Virus record (IMG/VR): IMGVR_UViG_3300036390_000010
Coordinates: 1 to 40,347 of that record
From: a virus
Length of the DNA stretch: 40,347 nt
Strand: one strand, 5' to 3'
Both the position numbers and the translations under genes were made by a program. The notes under the pieces were generated by a model. It was given only the letters and a program-made list of their open reading frames with translations. It was not told the origin of the DNA and did no database searches. Positions 16,172 to 24,028 of the stretch are shown here, one piece after another. The stretch's first letter is position 1. Each line of letters begins with the position of its first letter.

Positions 16172-16793
16172 CGTCGGCCTCCTCGGCCGCCGGGATCCAC
16201 GGCGCGATCTCGTTGATCATGCGGCCTTCGTCATAGTCGATAAGGCCAGTCTCTTCATTGTAGCGGCCGACATGCTCCGGGAAGACGCTCGCGCCCTGAT
16301 CGGCCATGATCTGGGTCCAGGTGACGGTGTAGTAGGCAACGCCCTGCGACTGATCCTTGATCGTGAAGAGCGGCTTCAGCTCGGCCGGCGGCGTCGTCTC
16401 AGGAGGCATGACGCCATCGCGCCCCCAGAGCGAGGTCTGAAGGTCGGCCAGGATCTCCAGCACGCGCCCACCGATCGCGAGGCCGACCGCCTCTTTCTCG
16501 ATACGGCGATTGCCGACCACCTTGGCCTCGGCGACAACATAGGCGACCCATTCGATCGCCAGCCAGAAATGGCCCTCGGCCTGCTGGCCGGTCTTGATCT
16601 TCGAAAAGCCGATCCCGATTCCGGGTGCCTTGACGACGGTCTTGTTCACCAGCTCGGAGATGTCGACCTTGCCCGGATGAGCCTCGACGGTCACGCCCGG
16701 GTTGAGCGTGCGCAGCGTCGAGACGATTGCCGCCTGCAGCGGGCCGAGAGCGTCGGTGGCGAGGAGCTGATCGAGGGGCTTCGGTGCGATCAT
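16164..16793 (-). CDS. Mu gp37-like protein (DUF1834 family)
   Basis: A 209-residue protein matching Mu gp37/DUF1834 in size and position (after gp36- and G-like genes, before the tail). It is thought to act in head-tail joining or tail completion. The sequence contains GIGIGFSKIKTGQQAEG near residues 58-74 and a hydrophobic FWLAIEWVAYVVAEAK strand region. It overlaps the gpG-like stop by 4 bases. Confidence 0.82.
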   Translation of the reverse strand: MIAPKPLDQLLATDALGPLQAAIVSTLRTLNPGVTVEAHPGKVDISELVNKTVVKAPGIGIGFSKIKTGQQAEGHFWLAIEWVAYVVAEAKVVGNRRIEKEAVGLAIGGRVLEILADLQTSLWGRDGVMPPETTPPAELKPLFTIKDQSQGVAYYTVTWTQIMADQGASVFPEHVGRYNEETGLIDYDEGRMINEIAPWIPAAEEADDA

Positions 16794-17272
16794 TGCATCA
16801 CTCCGAAGTGGTCGGTCACGACATCGATGATCTCTTCGATGTTGTCATCGGAGAGGCCGACGAAGGGACGCGGCGGGATCGTGACCTTCTTCGCGTGGAT
16901 CATCTGGCGGTTGCCGCCGAGTGCGAAGACGAGCGCCTTGCCGTTCTTCGGCACGATCGTCATGCCGTCCTGGTGGACATGGGCATATTCCCAGGTGGCG
17001 CCCCACTCGGCCTGGTCGGCAGATGCTGTCCAAACCAGCGAAGACAGGAGATGCTGCCCGGTTTCCATCAGGATCGAGGTGCCCTGCGTGTTCGGCTGCC
17101 AGGGCGTGCCATCGGGAGCGGTCTTTTCCTCTTCGATCCGGCGACGGGTCTGGCTCTCGCCGAGCGCGCCGATCGCCGTCATCAGTTCGGTCGGCTCAAA
17201 CTCGAAGATCGGCCGGAGGCGGAGGAAAGCTTCGTCCAGGTCGGTGACATCAATGACGATCGAGGTGCTCAT
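16790..17272 (-). CDS. Virion morphogenesis protein, Mu gpG / P2 gpS-like
   Basis: A 160-residue protein of the virion morphogenesis (tail completion) family. Marks are ALGESQTRRRIEEEKTAPDG, PWQPNTQGTSILMETG and YAHVHQDG, ending with RPFVGLSDDNIEEI. The start is set by the 4-base overlap with the gp36-like stop. In Mu this gene (G) directly follows F; here it has moved between the gp36- and gp37-like genes, next to head-tail connector functions. Confidence 0.88.
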   Translation of the reverse strand: MSTSIVIDVTDLDEAFLRLRPIFEFEPTELMTAIGALGESQTRRRIEEEKTAPDGTPWQPNTQGTSILMETGQHLLSSLVWTASADQAEWGATWEYAHVHQDGMTIVPKNGKALVFALGGNRQMIHAKKVTIPPRPFVGLSDDNIEEIIDVVTDHFGVMQ

Positions 17273-17733
17273 ATCCGGCCGAGCCTCTCGCGGGTGAACA
17301 CGCGCTCGGGCGCCTGCAGCACCACTTCGTTCTGGCCGATCTCGCCGACGTCGGTACCGCCATCGCCACCGGCGGGCGGCATGGTGGTGGTCAGCGCGCC
17401 TTTGCCAGCCGCGATCTGTTCGAGCCGCTTGATGGTCTGGTCGTAGCGTTCCTTGATGTTCTCGGTCGAACGGGAGAAGTCGAGCGCGATCCTGTAGAAA
17501 GCAACGTCGATGCAATAGAGGCGCAGAAGCGAAAGCGAGTCGGCATCGAGCGCGGAAAGCTCGGCCGGCGAATAGCGGCCGGCGAGAATACCACGGATCT
17601 CGATCGAGGCATCGAGCAGGCCCTTCTCGATGCGAAGATCATCGCGCAGGCCGGTCTGCTCGTCAGCGGCCACCAGCGTGAGCTGATCGCGGAACCGAGC
17701 TTCGATATCTGCGATGGTGGCGTAGGGCTGCAT
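17269..17733 (-). CDS. Head completion protein, Mu gp36-like (DUF1320)
   Basis: A 154-residue protein of the DUF1320 / gp36 family: YATIADIEARFRDQLTLVAAD at the start, a helical core with LLDASIEIRGILAGRY, and a Gly-rich C-terminus. These small helical proteins act as head-tail adaptors. AGAGGA precedes the ATG. A 179-base gap separates it from the gp35-like gene; I see no gene or clear promoter in that gap. Confidence 0.85.
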   Translation of the reverse strand: MQPYATIADIEARFRDQLTLVAADEQTGLRDDLRIEKGLLDASIEIRGILAGRYSPAELSALDADSLSLLRLYCIDVAFYRIALDFSRSTENIKERYDQTIKRLEQIAAGKGALTTTMPPAGGDGGTDVGEIGQNEVVLQAPERVFTRERLGRI

Positions 17734-17912
17734 GGCGTCCTCTTGAGAATTGGTGCCGGTCTCTCCCGACTGTCACGTCCATTGTCAGACGTTGCAGGCA
17801 CCGTGCGCGCGGGCCTCGCCTACTCGCATCTCCCGTCATCAGATCCGCCTTTTCAGTTTTTCAGCGGGTGGCCTGACCGTTGTCGCCGGATGCTTTCGCT
17901 CGGTATTCCTGA

Positions 17913-18452
17913 TCAGTCTTCGTCCGCCGGCCGCTCCTCAAAGCGGCCATCGATCTTGAGCAGCGGGTCGGCGCGGAGGGCTTCGACCACTGCACCGGGA
18001 TCGTCACCCAGATCCTCGGTGCGCAGTTCGACCGGGACCGGACCAAAGCTGAAGCCGGCACGACGGCGTGGACCACCAGGCGCGGAAACGATCAGCACCT
18101 GGTCTGCAACGATCGCCTCGAACTCCTGCGGTTCGTTTGGTCCTACCAGCAGGGCTCCGGTCGACGGATCGACCAGCTTGCCCTTGATCTCTTCCGGCAG
18201 CGCTTCCGCAGCGTGGGCAGCCTTGATGTCGGCAATGACCGTATTCAGCCGCTCATCACGCTCAGCGTCGGAGAGCGCGTTCCAGGCATCGACGGGGAGA
18301 GCGGACAGCGTATGAGCAACGCCCACGACCGTGCCGAGCTGGAGCGCCTGACCCTCGGCAATCTCGATCAGCGCCGGCAGCGTGTTCGAGCCGTTCAAGG
18401 TTTCTTCTGCGGTCGGCTTGGTGACCTTCTTTGCCTGGGGACGTTTCGACAT
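17913..18452 (-). CDS. HI1506-related / Mu gp35-like protein
   Basis: A 179-residue protein. The C-terminal 60 residues (GGPRRRAGFSFGPVP, then ADPLLKI) match the gp35/HI1506 family found between the capsid and gp36 genes of Mu-like phages. The N-terminal part is Lys/Ala-rich and probably an added domain. The ATG at 18452 follows AGGAGA by 5 bases; upstream in-frame codons would run through the capsid-gene terminator and are rejected. Function in the head is unknown. Confidence 0.8.
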   Translation of the reverse strand: MSKRPQAKKVTKPTAEETLNGSNTLPALIEIAEGQALQLGTVVGVAHTLSALPVDAWNALSDAERDERLNTVIADIKAAHAAEALPEEIKGKLVDPSTGALLVGPNEPQEFEAIVADQVLIVSAPGGPRRRAGFSFGPVPVELRTEDLGDDPGAVVEALRADPLLKIDGRFEERPADED

Positions 18453-18516
18453 GAGGTTCTCCTGATCTTTGTCCTTCGGGTTCTCGGGAAAGAGGCATGG
18501 CTTGCCGCTTTCCGGA

Positions 18517-18551
18517 AAACCCGGTGGCCCGCAAAACGCTCGGGCCACCGG
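18517..18551 (-). terminator. Hairpin terminator after the major capsid gene
   Basis: An 11-bp stem, CCGGTGGCCCG (18551-18541) with CGGGCCACCGG (18531-18521), and a 9-base loop, followed on the minus strand by GTTTTCC. It lies in the 131-base gap after the capsid gene and likely gives partial termination, reducing expression of the genes beyond. Confidence 0.65.
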
Positions 18552-18583
18552 ATCGCTCGCCGCACCCCCCAAGGGTCCGTGGA

Positions 18584-19480
18584 TCAGCCCAGCAACGGTG
18601 CGTGCATCAGCTGCACGAGGTTGCGATCGGTGTTGGTGGTTCCATCCACCTGCTCGGACATCAGAATGTCGCGCGCCTTGAAGTGGTTGGTGTTGCCCAC
18701 GATCAGGTGGGTCGGACGGATGTTGAGCTTCCGGCCTTCGTCGTCGGTGAAGTTCGTCATGGCCGTGTAGGCGGCACGAAGGTTCGCCGAAGTCAGTTCG
18801 GCCTTGGAGCCGAAGGCCATCTGCCAGAAACCGAAGCCGGCCGCGACGCGGGCGTCGACGCCATAAAGGTACTGGTCCTTCATGAACACATGATCGGACG
18901 TGCGACCGTCTTCCTTCGTCGTGAACTCGTAATCGCGGCGCTTCTGGAAGATGAACGGCTTCAGCGGACGAGAGAGATCGGCCAGGATCCAGATCTCGCC
19001 AGCACCTGCCTGCATGTTGGAGACCGAGGCCTCCTGACCAGGCTGGCCCACCGGGTGATCGGTGTCGAAGAAGTTCTGGCCGTCGTAGCAGAGCGTGGAG
19101 AAGCCGCCATTGATCAACTCGAACACGATCTCGTCAGGATGCTGCGCGGCCGACTGGCCCATCATCTGGAAACGGGAATTGTAGAGCGAGAGCTTGTCAT
19201 CTTCGATGTCGTCACGCTCGACGGCGATGGTCATCTCGAACTTGCGGTTCGTGATGCTGTAGCCCTTGGCGGTCAGCTGCTTGATGCGGCGATCACCGAT
19301 CCACTCACGCATCTTCGGCATGTCGCCAAGCCAGGAGTAGATCTCTTCGCGGGTCGTCGAGGTGACGATGGTCGAGACAGAGGCATACATCGAAGGAGCG
19401 GCTGCGAAGGCGCTCTGGTAAATCGTCTTGTAGCCGCGAAGTGCTGCATCAAGCAGGGCGGCGGTGATAACTCGTGCCAT
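18584..19480 (-). CDS. Major capsid protein, Mu gpT-like
   Basis: A 298-residue HK97-fold capsid protein of the Mu gpT family. Recognisable segments are KMREWIGDRRIKQLTAKGYSI (typical of gpT), NFFDTDHPV and the C-terminal THLIVGNTNHFKARDIL. Length agrees with Mu gpT. It follows the protease/scaffold and decoration genes and is followed by a hairpin terminator, as expected for a highly expressed gene. Confidence 0.94.
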   Translation of the reverse strand: MARVITAALLDAALRGYKTIYQSAFAAAPSMYASVSTIVTSTTREEIYSWLGDMPKMREWIGDRRIKQLTAKGYSITNRKFEMTIAVERDDIEDDKLSLYNSRFQMMGQSAAQHPDEIVFELINGGFSTLCYDGQNFFDTDHPVGQPGQEASVSNMQAGAGEIWILADLSRPLKPFIFQKRRDYEFTTKEDGRTSDHVFMKDQYLYGVDARVAAGFGFWQMAFGSKAELTSANLRAAYTAMTNFTDDEGRKLNIRPTHLIVGNTNHFKARDILMSEQVDGTTNTDRNLVQLMHAPLLG

Positions 19481-19502
19481 TGGGTTTCAGTCCTTTCGGG
19501 CG

Positions 19503-19907
19503 TTAGTTGCCGACGCGGACGAAGACGCCGTCAGCCTCGACTTCGATGACCTTGCCCGCGATCGAGCGGGTGTTCGCGCCGGAAGTCTTGGCCACCGTCT
19601 GATCGTCGACGATGTAGCAATCCTTGCCGATATCGGCGGCGGTGACGGCGTCGGCACCGAGGTTCGCGAACTTGAAGCAGCCGCGCTCGGTCGGAACCTT
19701 CTTGGCGCCATCAGCGCCGGAGTTGACGACGGTCTGCATGGCGACGCCGACGGTGATCAAGCCCGTGGCCGTGCGTCCCGGCACAGCGAGGCCGGCATCC
19801 ATGACGACAAAGCCGCCCTGGTAGATGGTGGTTGCACCCTTCATGGGCGGGTTGGAATGGCGGCCCTCAATCTGGACGACGGGGCGGGCCTGGCTCAGAG
19901 CGGTCAT
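19503..19907 (-). CDS. Capsid decoration / cement-like protein
   Basis: A 134-residue beta-rich protein (many Gly, Val, Ala, Thr), with VVMDAGLAVPGRTATGLITVGVA in the centre and a C-terminal KVIEVEADGVFVRV strand pair. Its place between protease/scaffold and major capsid fits a decoration or cement protein; similar proteins occur at this place in other Mu-like phages. GGAGA lies 5 bases before ATG. Assigned mostly by context. Confidence 0.72.
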   Translation of the reverse strand: MTALSQARPVVQIEGRHSNPPMKGATTIYQGGFVVMDAGLAVPGRTATGLITVGVAMQTVVNSGADGAKKVPTERGCFKFANLGADAVTAADIGKDCYIVDDQTVAKTSGANTRSIAGKVIEVEADGVFVRVGN

Positions 19908-19933
19908 CTTTGTCTCCAGCAGGTTTCAGGGGT

Positions 19934-20392
19934 TCAGGCGGCAGCCGTCAGGCCATTGGCCTTGCGGTATTCTTCTTCGGAGATGCCGAGCATCTTGATG
20001 ACCTCGCGGTCCTCGGCCGACAGCGTCGAGAGCTTGTCGCCGGGCTGCTTGTCATCGAGGCCGGAGGCGCTGAGCGTTGCGGTCATGGTGCCGAGCAGCG
20101 CTGTCACCTGGGCAAGGCCCTCGGTCGTGGCGCAGAGCGCGGCATACTGGTCGCGCTGCGCCGGCACGATCTTCTTTTCCTTCAGCGCGCCGTCGAGCAG
20201 CGTATCGACCTTGGCCTGATGGTCGGCCTTGTTGCGGGCTTCCAGATCGGCGGACAGGGTCTTGACCTGGTCGAGAGCCGCCTGGTGGACCTGAGGGTCG
20301 ATGCGGGCTTTCAGGTTGGTGACGGCGGAAAGGCACGAGGCCTCGGACGCGTCCTCGGAAAGACCGAGGGCGGCGGCAATGGCTTTCAGCAT
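19934..20392 (-). CDS. Head scaffold protein from internal in-frame start (Mu Z-like)
   Basis: An internal ATG at 20392 (residue 183 of the protease) is preceded by GAGGA with a 7-base spacing and would give 152 residues covering just the helical scaffold part (MLKAIAAALGLSEDASE onward). Mu makes scaffold protein Z the same way, from an internal start in I. The layout and the ribosome-binding site are visible; production of the short form is inferred. Confidence 0.72.
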   Translation of the reverse strand: MLKAIAAALGLSEDASEASCLSAVTNLKARIDPQVHQAALDQVKTLSADLEARNKADHQAKVDTLLDGALKEKKIVPAQRDQYAALCATTEGLAQVTALLGTMTATLSASGLDDKQPGDKLSTLSAEDREVIKMLGISEEEYRKANGLTAAA

Positions 20393-20938
20393 TTTGGGTT
20401 CCTCAGAGGTTGAAAGGTCAGCCGATGCGACGGCCGCCATCGAAGCAGCCGGCGCAGCAACGAGCGCGGCCGAATGCAGCCAGAAGGCCTTGCCGTTCTC
20501 GTCGTGTTTCAAGGTGGGAGAAATGTAGCGGTGGGTGCGGGCAGCGAGGACCGCGAGGCCTTCGGCCAGCCACTCGACTTTGCCATAGAGGCCATCGGCG
20601 CGGGCTTCGAGCTTCGAGATCCAGCCGACGGCCGGAGCCGCCTCGCCGAACATGGCCTTCTTCACCGTCGCATGGTCGATATCGACAGGGAGATCGACGC
20701 CGTCCTGGACGAAGCGCGCGGCGAGCAGCTCGGGATCCACATCGAAGACGCGACCGTCGCGGGCGGTGAACTTGCCGCGCGGCGTAACCTTGATCCATTC
20801 CGGGCCGGCCTGCTTGGCGGCAGCGGTCGGATCGGCAAGGTAAGCGTCGAGGACGGTCAGACCGGTCATCGCCTCGGCAATGCCGGGGACAGCAGGAGAG
20901 AGCGTCGATAAGGTGAGTGTCGGCGAGTTCTTGAGCAT
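19934..20938 (-). CDS. Prohead protease with C-terminal scaffold, Mu protein I-like
   Basis: A 334-residue prohead protease. The first 180 residues carry the protein I domain (WIKVTPRGKFTARDG, VDLPVDIDHAT, VGWISKLEARADG, YISPTLKHDENG) and the rest is a helical, charged scaffold segment. The ATG at 20938 is the start that fits the intergenic dyad upstream; a longer in-frame start would pass through the dyad. The protease matures the prohead by cutting scaffold and itself. A second product probably begins at 20392. Confidence 0.9.
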   Translation of the reverse strand: MLKNSPTLTLSTLSPAVPGIAEAMTGLTVLDAYLADPTAAAKQAGPEWIKVTPRGKFTARDGRVFDVDPELLAARFVQDGVDLPVDIDHATVKKAMFGEAAPAVGWISKLEARADGLYGKVEWLAEGLAVLAARTHRYISPTLKHDENGKAFWLHSAALVAAPAASMAAVASADLSTSEEPKMLKAIAAALGLSEDASEASCLSAVTNLKARIDPQVHQAALDQVKTLSADLEARNKADHQAKVDTLLDGALKEKKIVPAQRDQYAALCATTEGLAQVTALLGTMTATLSASGLDDKQPGDKLSTLSAEDREVIKMLGISEEEYRKANGLTAAA

Positions 20939-20971
20939 GGCGGCAAATTGCCACCGTTCTCTGCTGCCTTG

Positions 20972-20991
20972 AGGCTGACATCTGTCAGCCT
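20972..20991 (-). promoter_or_regulatory. Copy 2 of the late-operon dyad, upstream of the protease/head operon
   Basis: AGGCTGACATCTGTCAGCCT on the plus strand is identical to the other two copies except for one base at the centre. It lies in the 232-base gap between the MuF-like gene and the protease gene. The centre is about 43 bases from the protease ATG, so a start point at the usual activator spacing would give a very short or absent leader. No good -10 is visible. The rest of the gap holds only a short CCCCG/CGGGG hairpin (21043-21054). Confidence 0.65.
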
Positions 20992-21170
20992 GCCGCGAGG
21001 GAGGCCGCTGAAGGGCCGTTCGCCTCACATGCGCGCATCTAACCCCGAGCGGGGGAGAGGATCAAGTCCCGATCCGTTTTCGAAGCCTCTTCAAAGCCCG
21101 TGGGCGCGTTTTCCGGGTCAGCCACGGCTCACCGCCCGTCCGAGGGGCTTCGTGCGCGTCTGTGGCCGTT

Positions 21171-22361
21171 CTATTCAGCGCCCTGTTCGAGCCGTTCGAT
21201 GCGCATCATGCCACCCTGGGCGAGCCGAAGGAAGCTTCGCCAAATCACCGATCCCAGGCGAGCAATGATCTCGATCTCCGGACGCTCGTCTGTCGGGTAG
21301 CTTTTCACCGCTGTCGAGGACAGGACATCGGGTAGAACCGAGAGATCGTCGATGTCGAGCCCGGCGCCGAGCAGCGTCCCGATCGCCTCACCCGTGATCG
21401 AGATGACAGGCGATGAGGCTCTAAGCTCCGCCGCGATGCCGACATTGTGCCCGGCCGGGAGAGCGAAGGCCTGGGGAAGTCGCGGCGCGATCCTCAGGTA
21501 AGGGTCTGACCAGAGATCTCGAAGCACCCGGTTTGCGTCCTCAGGCGCGGCAGCGGCAAGCTTTGTGTCGAGGTTCTGCACGAGCGTTGAGGCCCGCGCC
21601 AGGCCGGGATTGGTCTGCCAGCCGGGATCGATGCCAGGAGGCACGATCGAGATCTCACCAGTCCGCCGGTTGCGGTACTGGATATCAGGCCCGAGGTCAG
21701 GTGCCTGGTCGGTGTAGCGGATCTTGATATCGTTGCCGTCGAGATCCTGACCAATGACACGCTCGGTCCCCAGCAACCGGTCACGCTCGCGCGCCGAGAT
21801 CATCCGCACCTGGCATTTGCACTGCCAGCCATTCGGCGGCCAGTGCGTTCGCCAGAAGGGATCGTCGATCGGCAGAATGAGACCAACCCACTGCAGATGC
21901 TCGACGCGGGGGTCGCTTGATGTGGTCCGGACGTAGAGCACATAGGGCAGCACCCGCTTAGAGCGCTGCGCCCGCTCCCATTGGCCGGCAGCCCGCGCCG
22001 AATTCAAGTTCGCCCAGAACGTCGTCTTCAGCCGCCGATCGCTGGCGAAGTTCACCATGCGGTCGGGTTGGGCACCGGTCGGGTCCGAGACCATGCGCGG
22101 TCCCCACCAGCCGAGCTTCGTCAGCTCCTTCTCGATCTGAGGCTTCCAGCTCTCGAAGCCTTGGCCCTCCGCGATAGCGGTCGAGATCGTCGATCGGAAC
22201 GCGTTGAGCACGTCGAGCTCGACGGCCTTCGCGACCGTGAACTTGTAGGCATGCTCCTCCGCCCAGACATCTGCCCAGGAGAAGGCCGGCGTGGACGTCT
22301 TGCCGTCGAAGTAGCTGGTGACCTCGGCCGGGACCGCGAAGGCTGGATTGCGCTCTGCCAT
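21171..22361 (-). CDS. Minor head protein, Mu gpF / gp30-like (MuF)
   Basis: A 396-residue MuF-family protein packaged in the head near the portal. The family signature HWPPNGWQCKCQVR is at residues 173-186, after the conserved helical domain with FWANLNSARAAGQWER. The last 130 residues are an extension beyond the core MuF domain. MuF proteins in other phages often carry nuclease or toxin-like tails, but no known motif is evident here. It lies directly after the portal gene. Confidence 0.9.
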   Translation of the reverse strand: MAERNPAFAVPAEVTSYFDGKTSTPAFSWADVWAEEHAYKFTVAKAVELDVLNAFRSTISTAIAEGQGFESWKPQIEKELTKLGWWGPRMVSDPTGAQPDRMVNFASDRRLKTTFWANLNSARAAGQWERAQRSKRVLPYVLYVRTTSSDPRVEHLQWVGLILPIDDPFWRTHWPPNGWQCKCQVRMISARERDRLLGTERVIGQDLDGNDIKIRYTDQAPDLGPDIQYRNRRTGEISIVPPGIDPGWQTNPGLARASTLVQNLDTKLAAAAPEDANRVLRDLWSDPYLRIAPRLPQAFALPAGHNVGIAAELRASSPVISITGEAIGTLLGAGLDIDDLSVLPDVLSSTAVKSYPTDERPEIEIIARLGSVIWRSFLRLAQGGMMRIERLEQGAE

Positions 22362-22363
22362 CG

Positions 22364-24028
22364 TCAGTCCACGATATCGCCGACGCCGCGCGCGATCGCT
22401 GTCAGCCGGCCGAGCCGGTCAGCCAGTTTCGAAGCGTCCGGAAAGCGGATTTGAAGCATGCTTGTGGCCTCTTCGAAGCTCCCGGCCTTCTCGATGATCT
22501 CGGCGATCGGCGCAATGATCGGACTGGCCATGGCCTCCCAATCATCCATGGCGGATGCAAACAGGGCCTCCACCTGGTCGAGTGCCTCCGGCTCTCCGGC
22601 CTCGGCCGCGAGCAGCGAGGTGCAGGCGCCGCAGCGGCAAGCACGCTTGTGATCCGAGACGATGGCCGACAATGCCGCGACCTTGGACTTCACGTCTTCG
22701 GCCGGGTCCGCCAGCTTGTCCTTTGGCTTTGGCTCCGGCTTCTCGTTTGGCTTTGTTTCCACGGCTGCAGGTGTCGCGGCCTGGGCAGCCGGCGCGACCA
22801 GGAGTTCGTCATCATCGGCCGGGTCGGACAGGCCGAGCTTCTCGCGGATCTCGGTCTGCTTGACCCGCAAGCCGAGCGGCACCAGCGTGCCGAGGCTGTC
22901 GGCAAGCGCCTTGACGTCCTCCGGATCCGGAACCGGCAGCTCGACGAGCGGATACTTGTCCTGGACGCCGAAGTTCATGTCGACGAAGGGCTTGATCAGG
23001 TCGCGGTTGATAGTGGCCGCGAGCTGCTTGCAATCGGCCCGCAGGATATCGAGCCGCACCTCGTTGTGGATCTTGGCCTGGCCGAGCGATGAGCCATCGT
23101 CGCTGGTCATGGTCTGGCCAACGATCAGCTTGGAGATCTGCTTGTCGATATAGTCGAGCAGGCCGGAGAAGACGGCAGCACCGTTTGTGCCGTTCACCTC
23201 GTGGAACTCGATGTCCATGCCCTGGGGAATAATCGCGGCAGCATCATTGGCGATCGAGGCAACGGCCTTCAGAAGCGTCCGCTTGTCGGCCGGGCTGGCG
23301 CTGGCATTGTATTTGCCGACGCGGAGAGGCATGCCGTAGACCTCGGAGAAGGCAGCCCAATCCTGCAGCGTGAACTGCTGGATCAGATAGGCCCAGGCGG
23401 CGGGTCGCGCCATACCACGACGGAGCGGCAGACCGAGCTTGGTGCGCGGCATGTGGCGCAGGAACTTGGCCTCGGGTAGCTGCTCGCCCTCGATCGAGCC
23501 GTCGACGGCCAGGCGCAGGCTGCGAAGTGTCAGCCGGTCGAGCTGGAAGAAGCGCGGATCGCGATCGATGAACTCGACCGGCCGAAGCGCCTTGCGCTCG
23601 AACTCCCACATCATCTCGACGACGGCATAACCCTTCGAAATCCCGTCCGGCAGATGCCCGCGGGCTTCCTTGAAACCGTCGTCGTGGATCAGCTCCGTCA
23701 CCGCATCGACGATCTTGGAGTCGACGTCATCCGACTCGATCGTGAAGTCGACGCTCTCGATCGCGAGGCGCCGGGTCTGGAGCTGGGAGGCGTAGTGCAG
23801 ATATCGCTCCTCCATCTCCTCCGCGAGCGTGAGATAGGATCGCGCATTGCCCTCGGCCGCATCACGAAGAATGGTGCCGAGCCGCTCTGGCGTCAGGCCT
23901 GCGGCCACCCGCTCTTCATGGGTGCGACGGACACCGGCGATCGTCGGCGTTGCCACTTCCTGGGACAGGGTGCGGATGACAATCGGATTGCCGTCCGGCC
24001 CGAGGATGGATGATTTGCGCTCTACCAA
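22364..24028 (-). CDS. Portal protein, Mu gp29-like (DUF935)
   Basis: A 554-residue portal protein of the DUF935 family: RSYLTLAEEMEERYLHYASQL near residues 64-84, GYAVVEMMWEF, KFLRHMP, and TMTSDDGSSLGQAKIHNEVR in the clip/stem region. The C-terminus contains a Cys-x-Cys-x2-Cys motif (RACRCGACTS). The start is TTG at 24028, overlapping the terminase stop by 7 bases, with GGGAG six bases upstream; there is no ATG nearby. It forms the dodecameric DNA gate. Confidence 0.93.
   Translation of the reverse strand: MVERKSSILGPDGNPIVIRTLSQEVATPTIAGVRRTHEERVAAGLTPERLGTILRDAAEGNARSYLTLAEEMEERYLHYASQLQTRRLAIESVDFTIESDDVDSKIVDAVTELIHDDGFKEARGHLPDGISKGYAVVEMMWEFERKALRPVEFIDRDPRFFQLDRLTLRSLRLAVDGSIEGEQLPEAKFLRHMPRTKLGLPLRRGMARPAAWAYLIQQFTLQDWAAFSEVYGMPLRVGKYNASASPADKRTLLKAVASIANDAAAIIPQGMDIEFHEVNGTNGAAVFSGLLDYIDKQISKLIVGQTMTSDDGSSLGQAKIHNEVRLDILRADCKQLAATINRDLIKPFVDMNFGVQDKYPLVELPVPDPEDVKALADSLGTLVPLGLRVKQTEIREKLGLSDPADDDELLVAPAAQAATPAAVETKPNEKPEPKPKDKLADPAEDVKSKVAALSAIVSDHKRACRCGACTSLLAAEAGEPEALDQVEALFASAMDDWEAMASPIIAPIAEIIEKAGSFEEATSMLQIRFPDASKLADRLGRLTAIARGVGDIVD

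Noticed and set aside
15801-17297. Long plus-strand open frame (498 codons) across the gpV to gpG genes
   Set aside because: It lies antisense to four well-recognised minus-strand genes, and its composition is a mirror of GC-rich third codon positions. No ribosome-binding site or recognisable domain.
17734-17912. Possible gene in the gap between the gp35- and gp36-like genes
   Set aside because: Only frames continuing as shadows of gp36 are open; no convincing start signal, promoter or hairpin was found.
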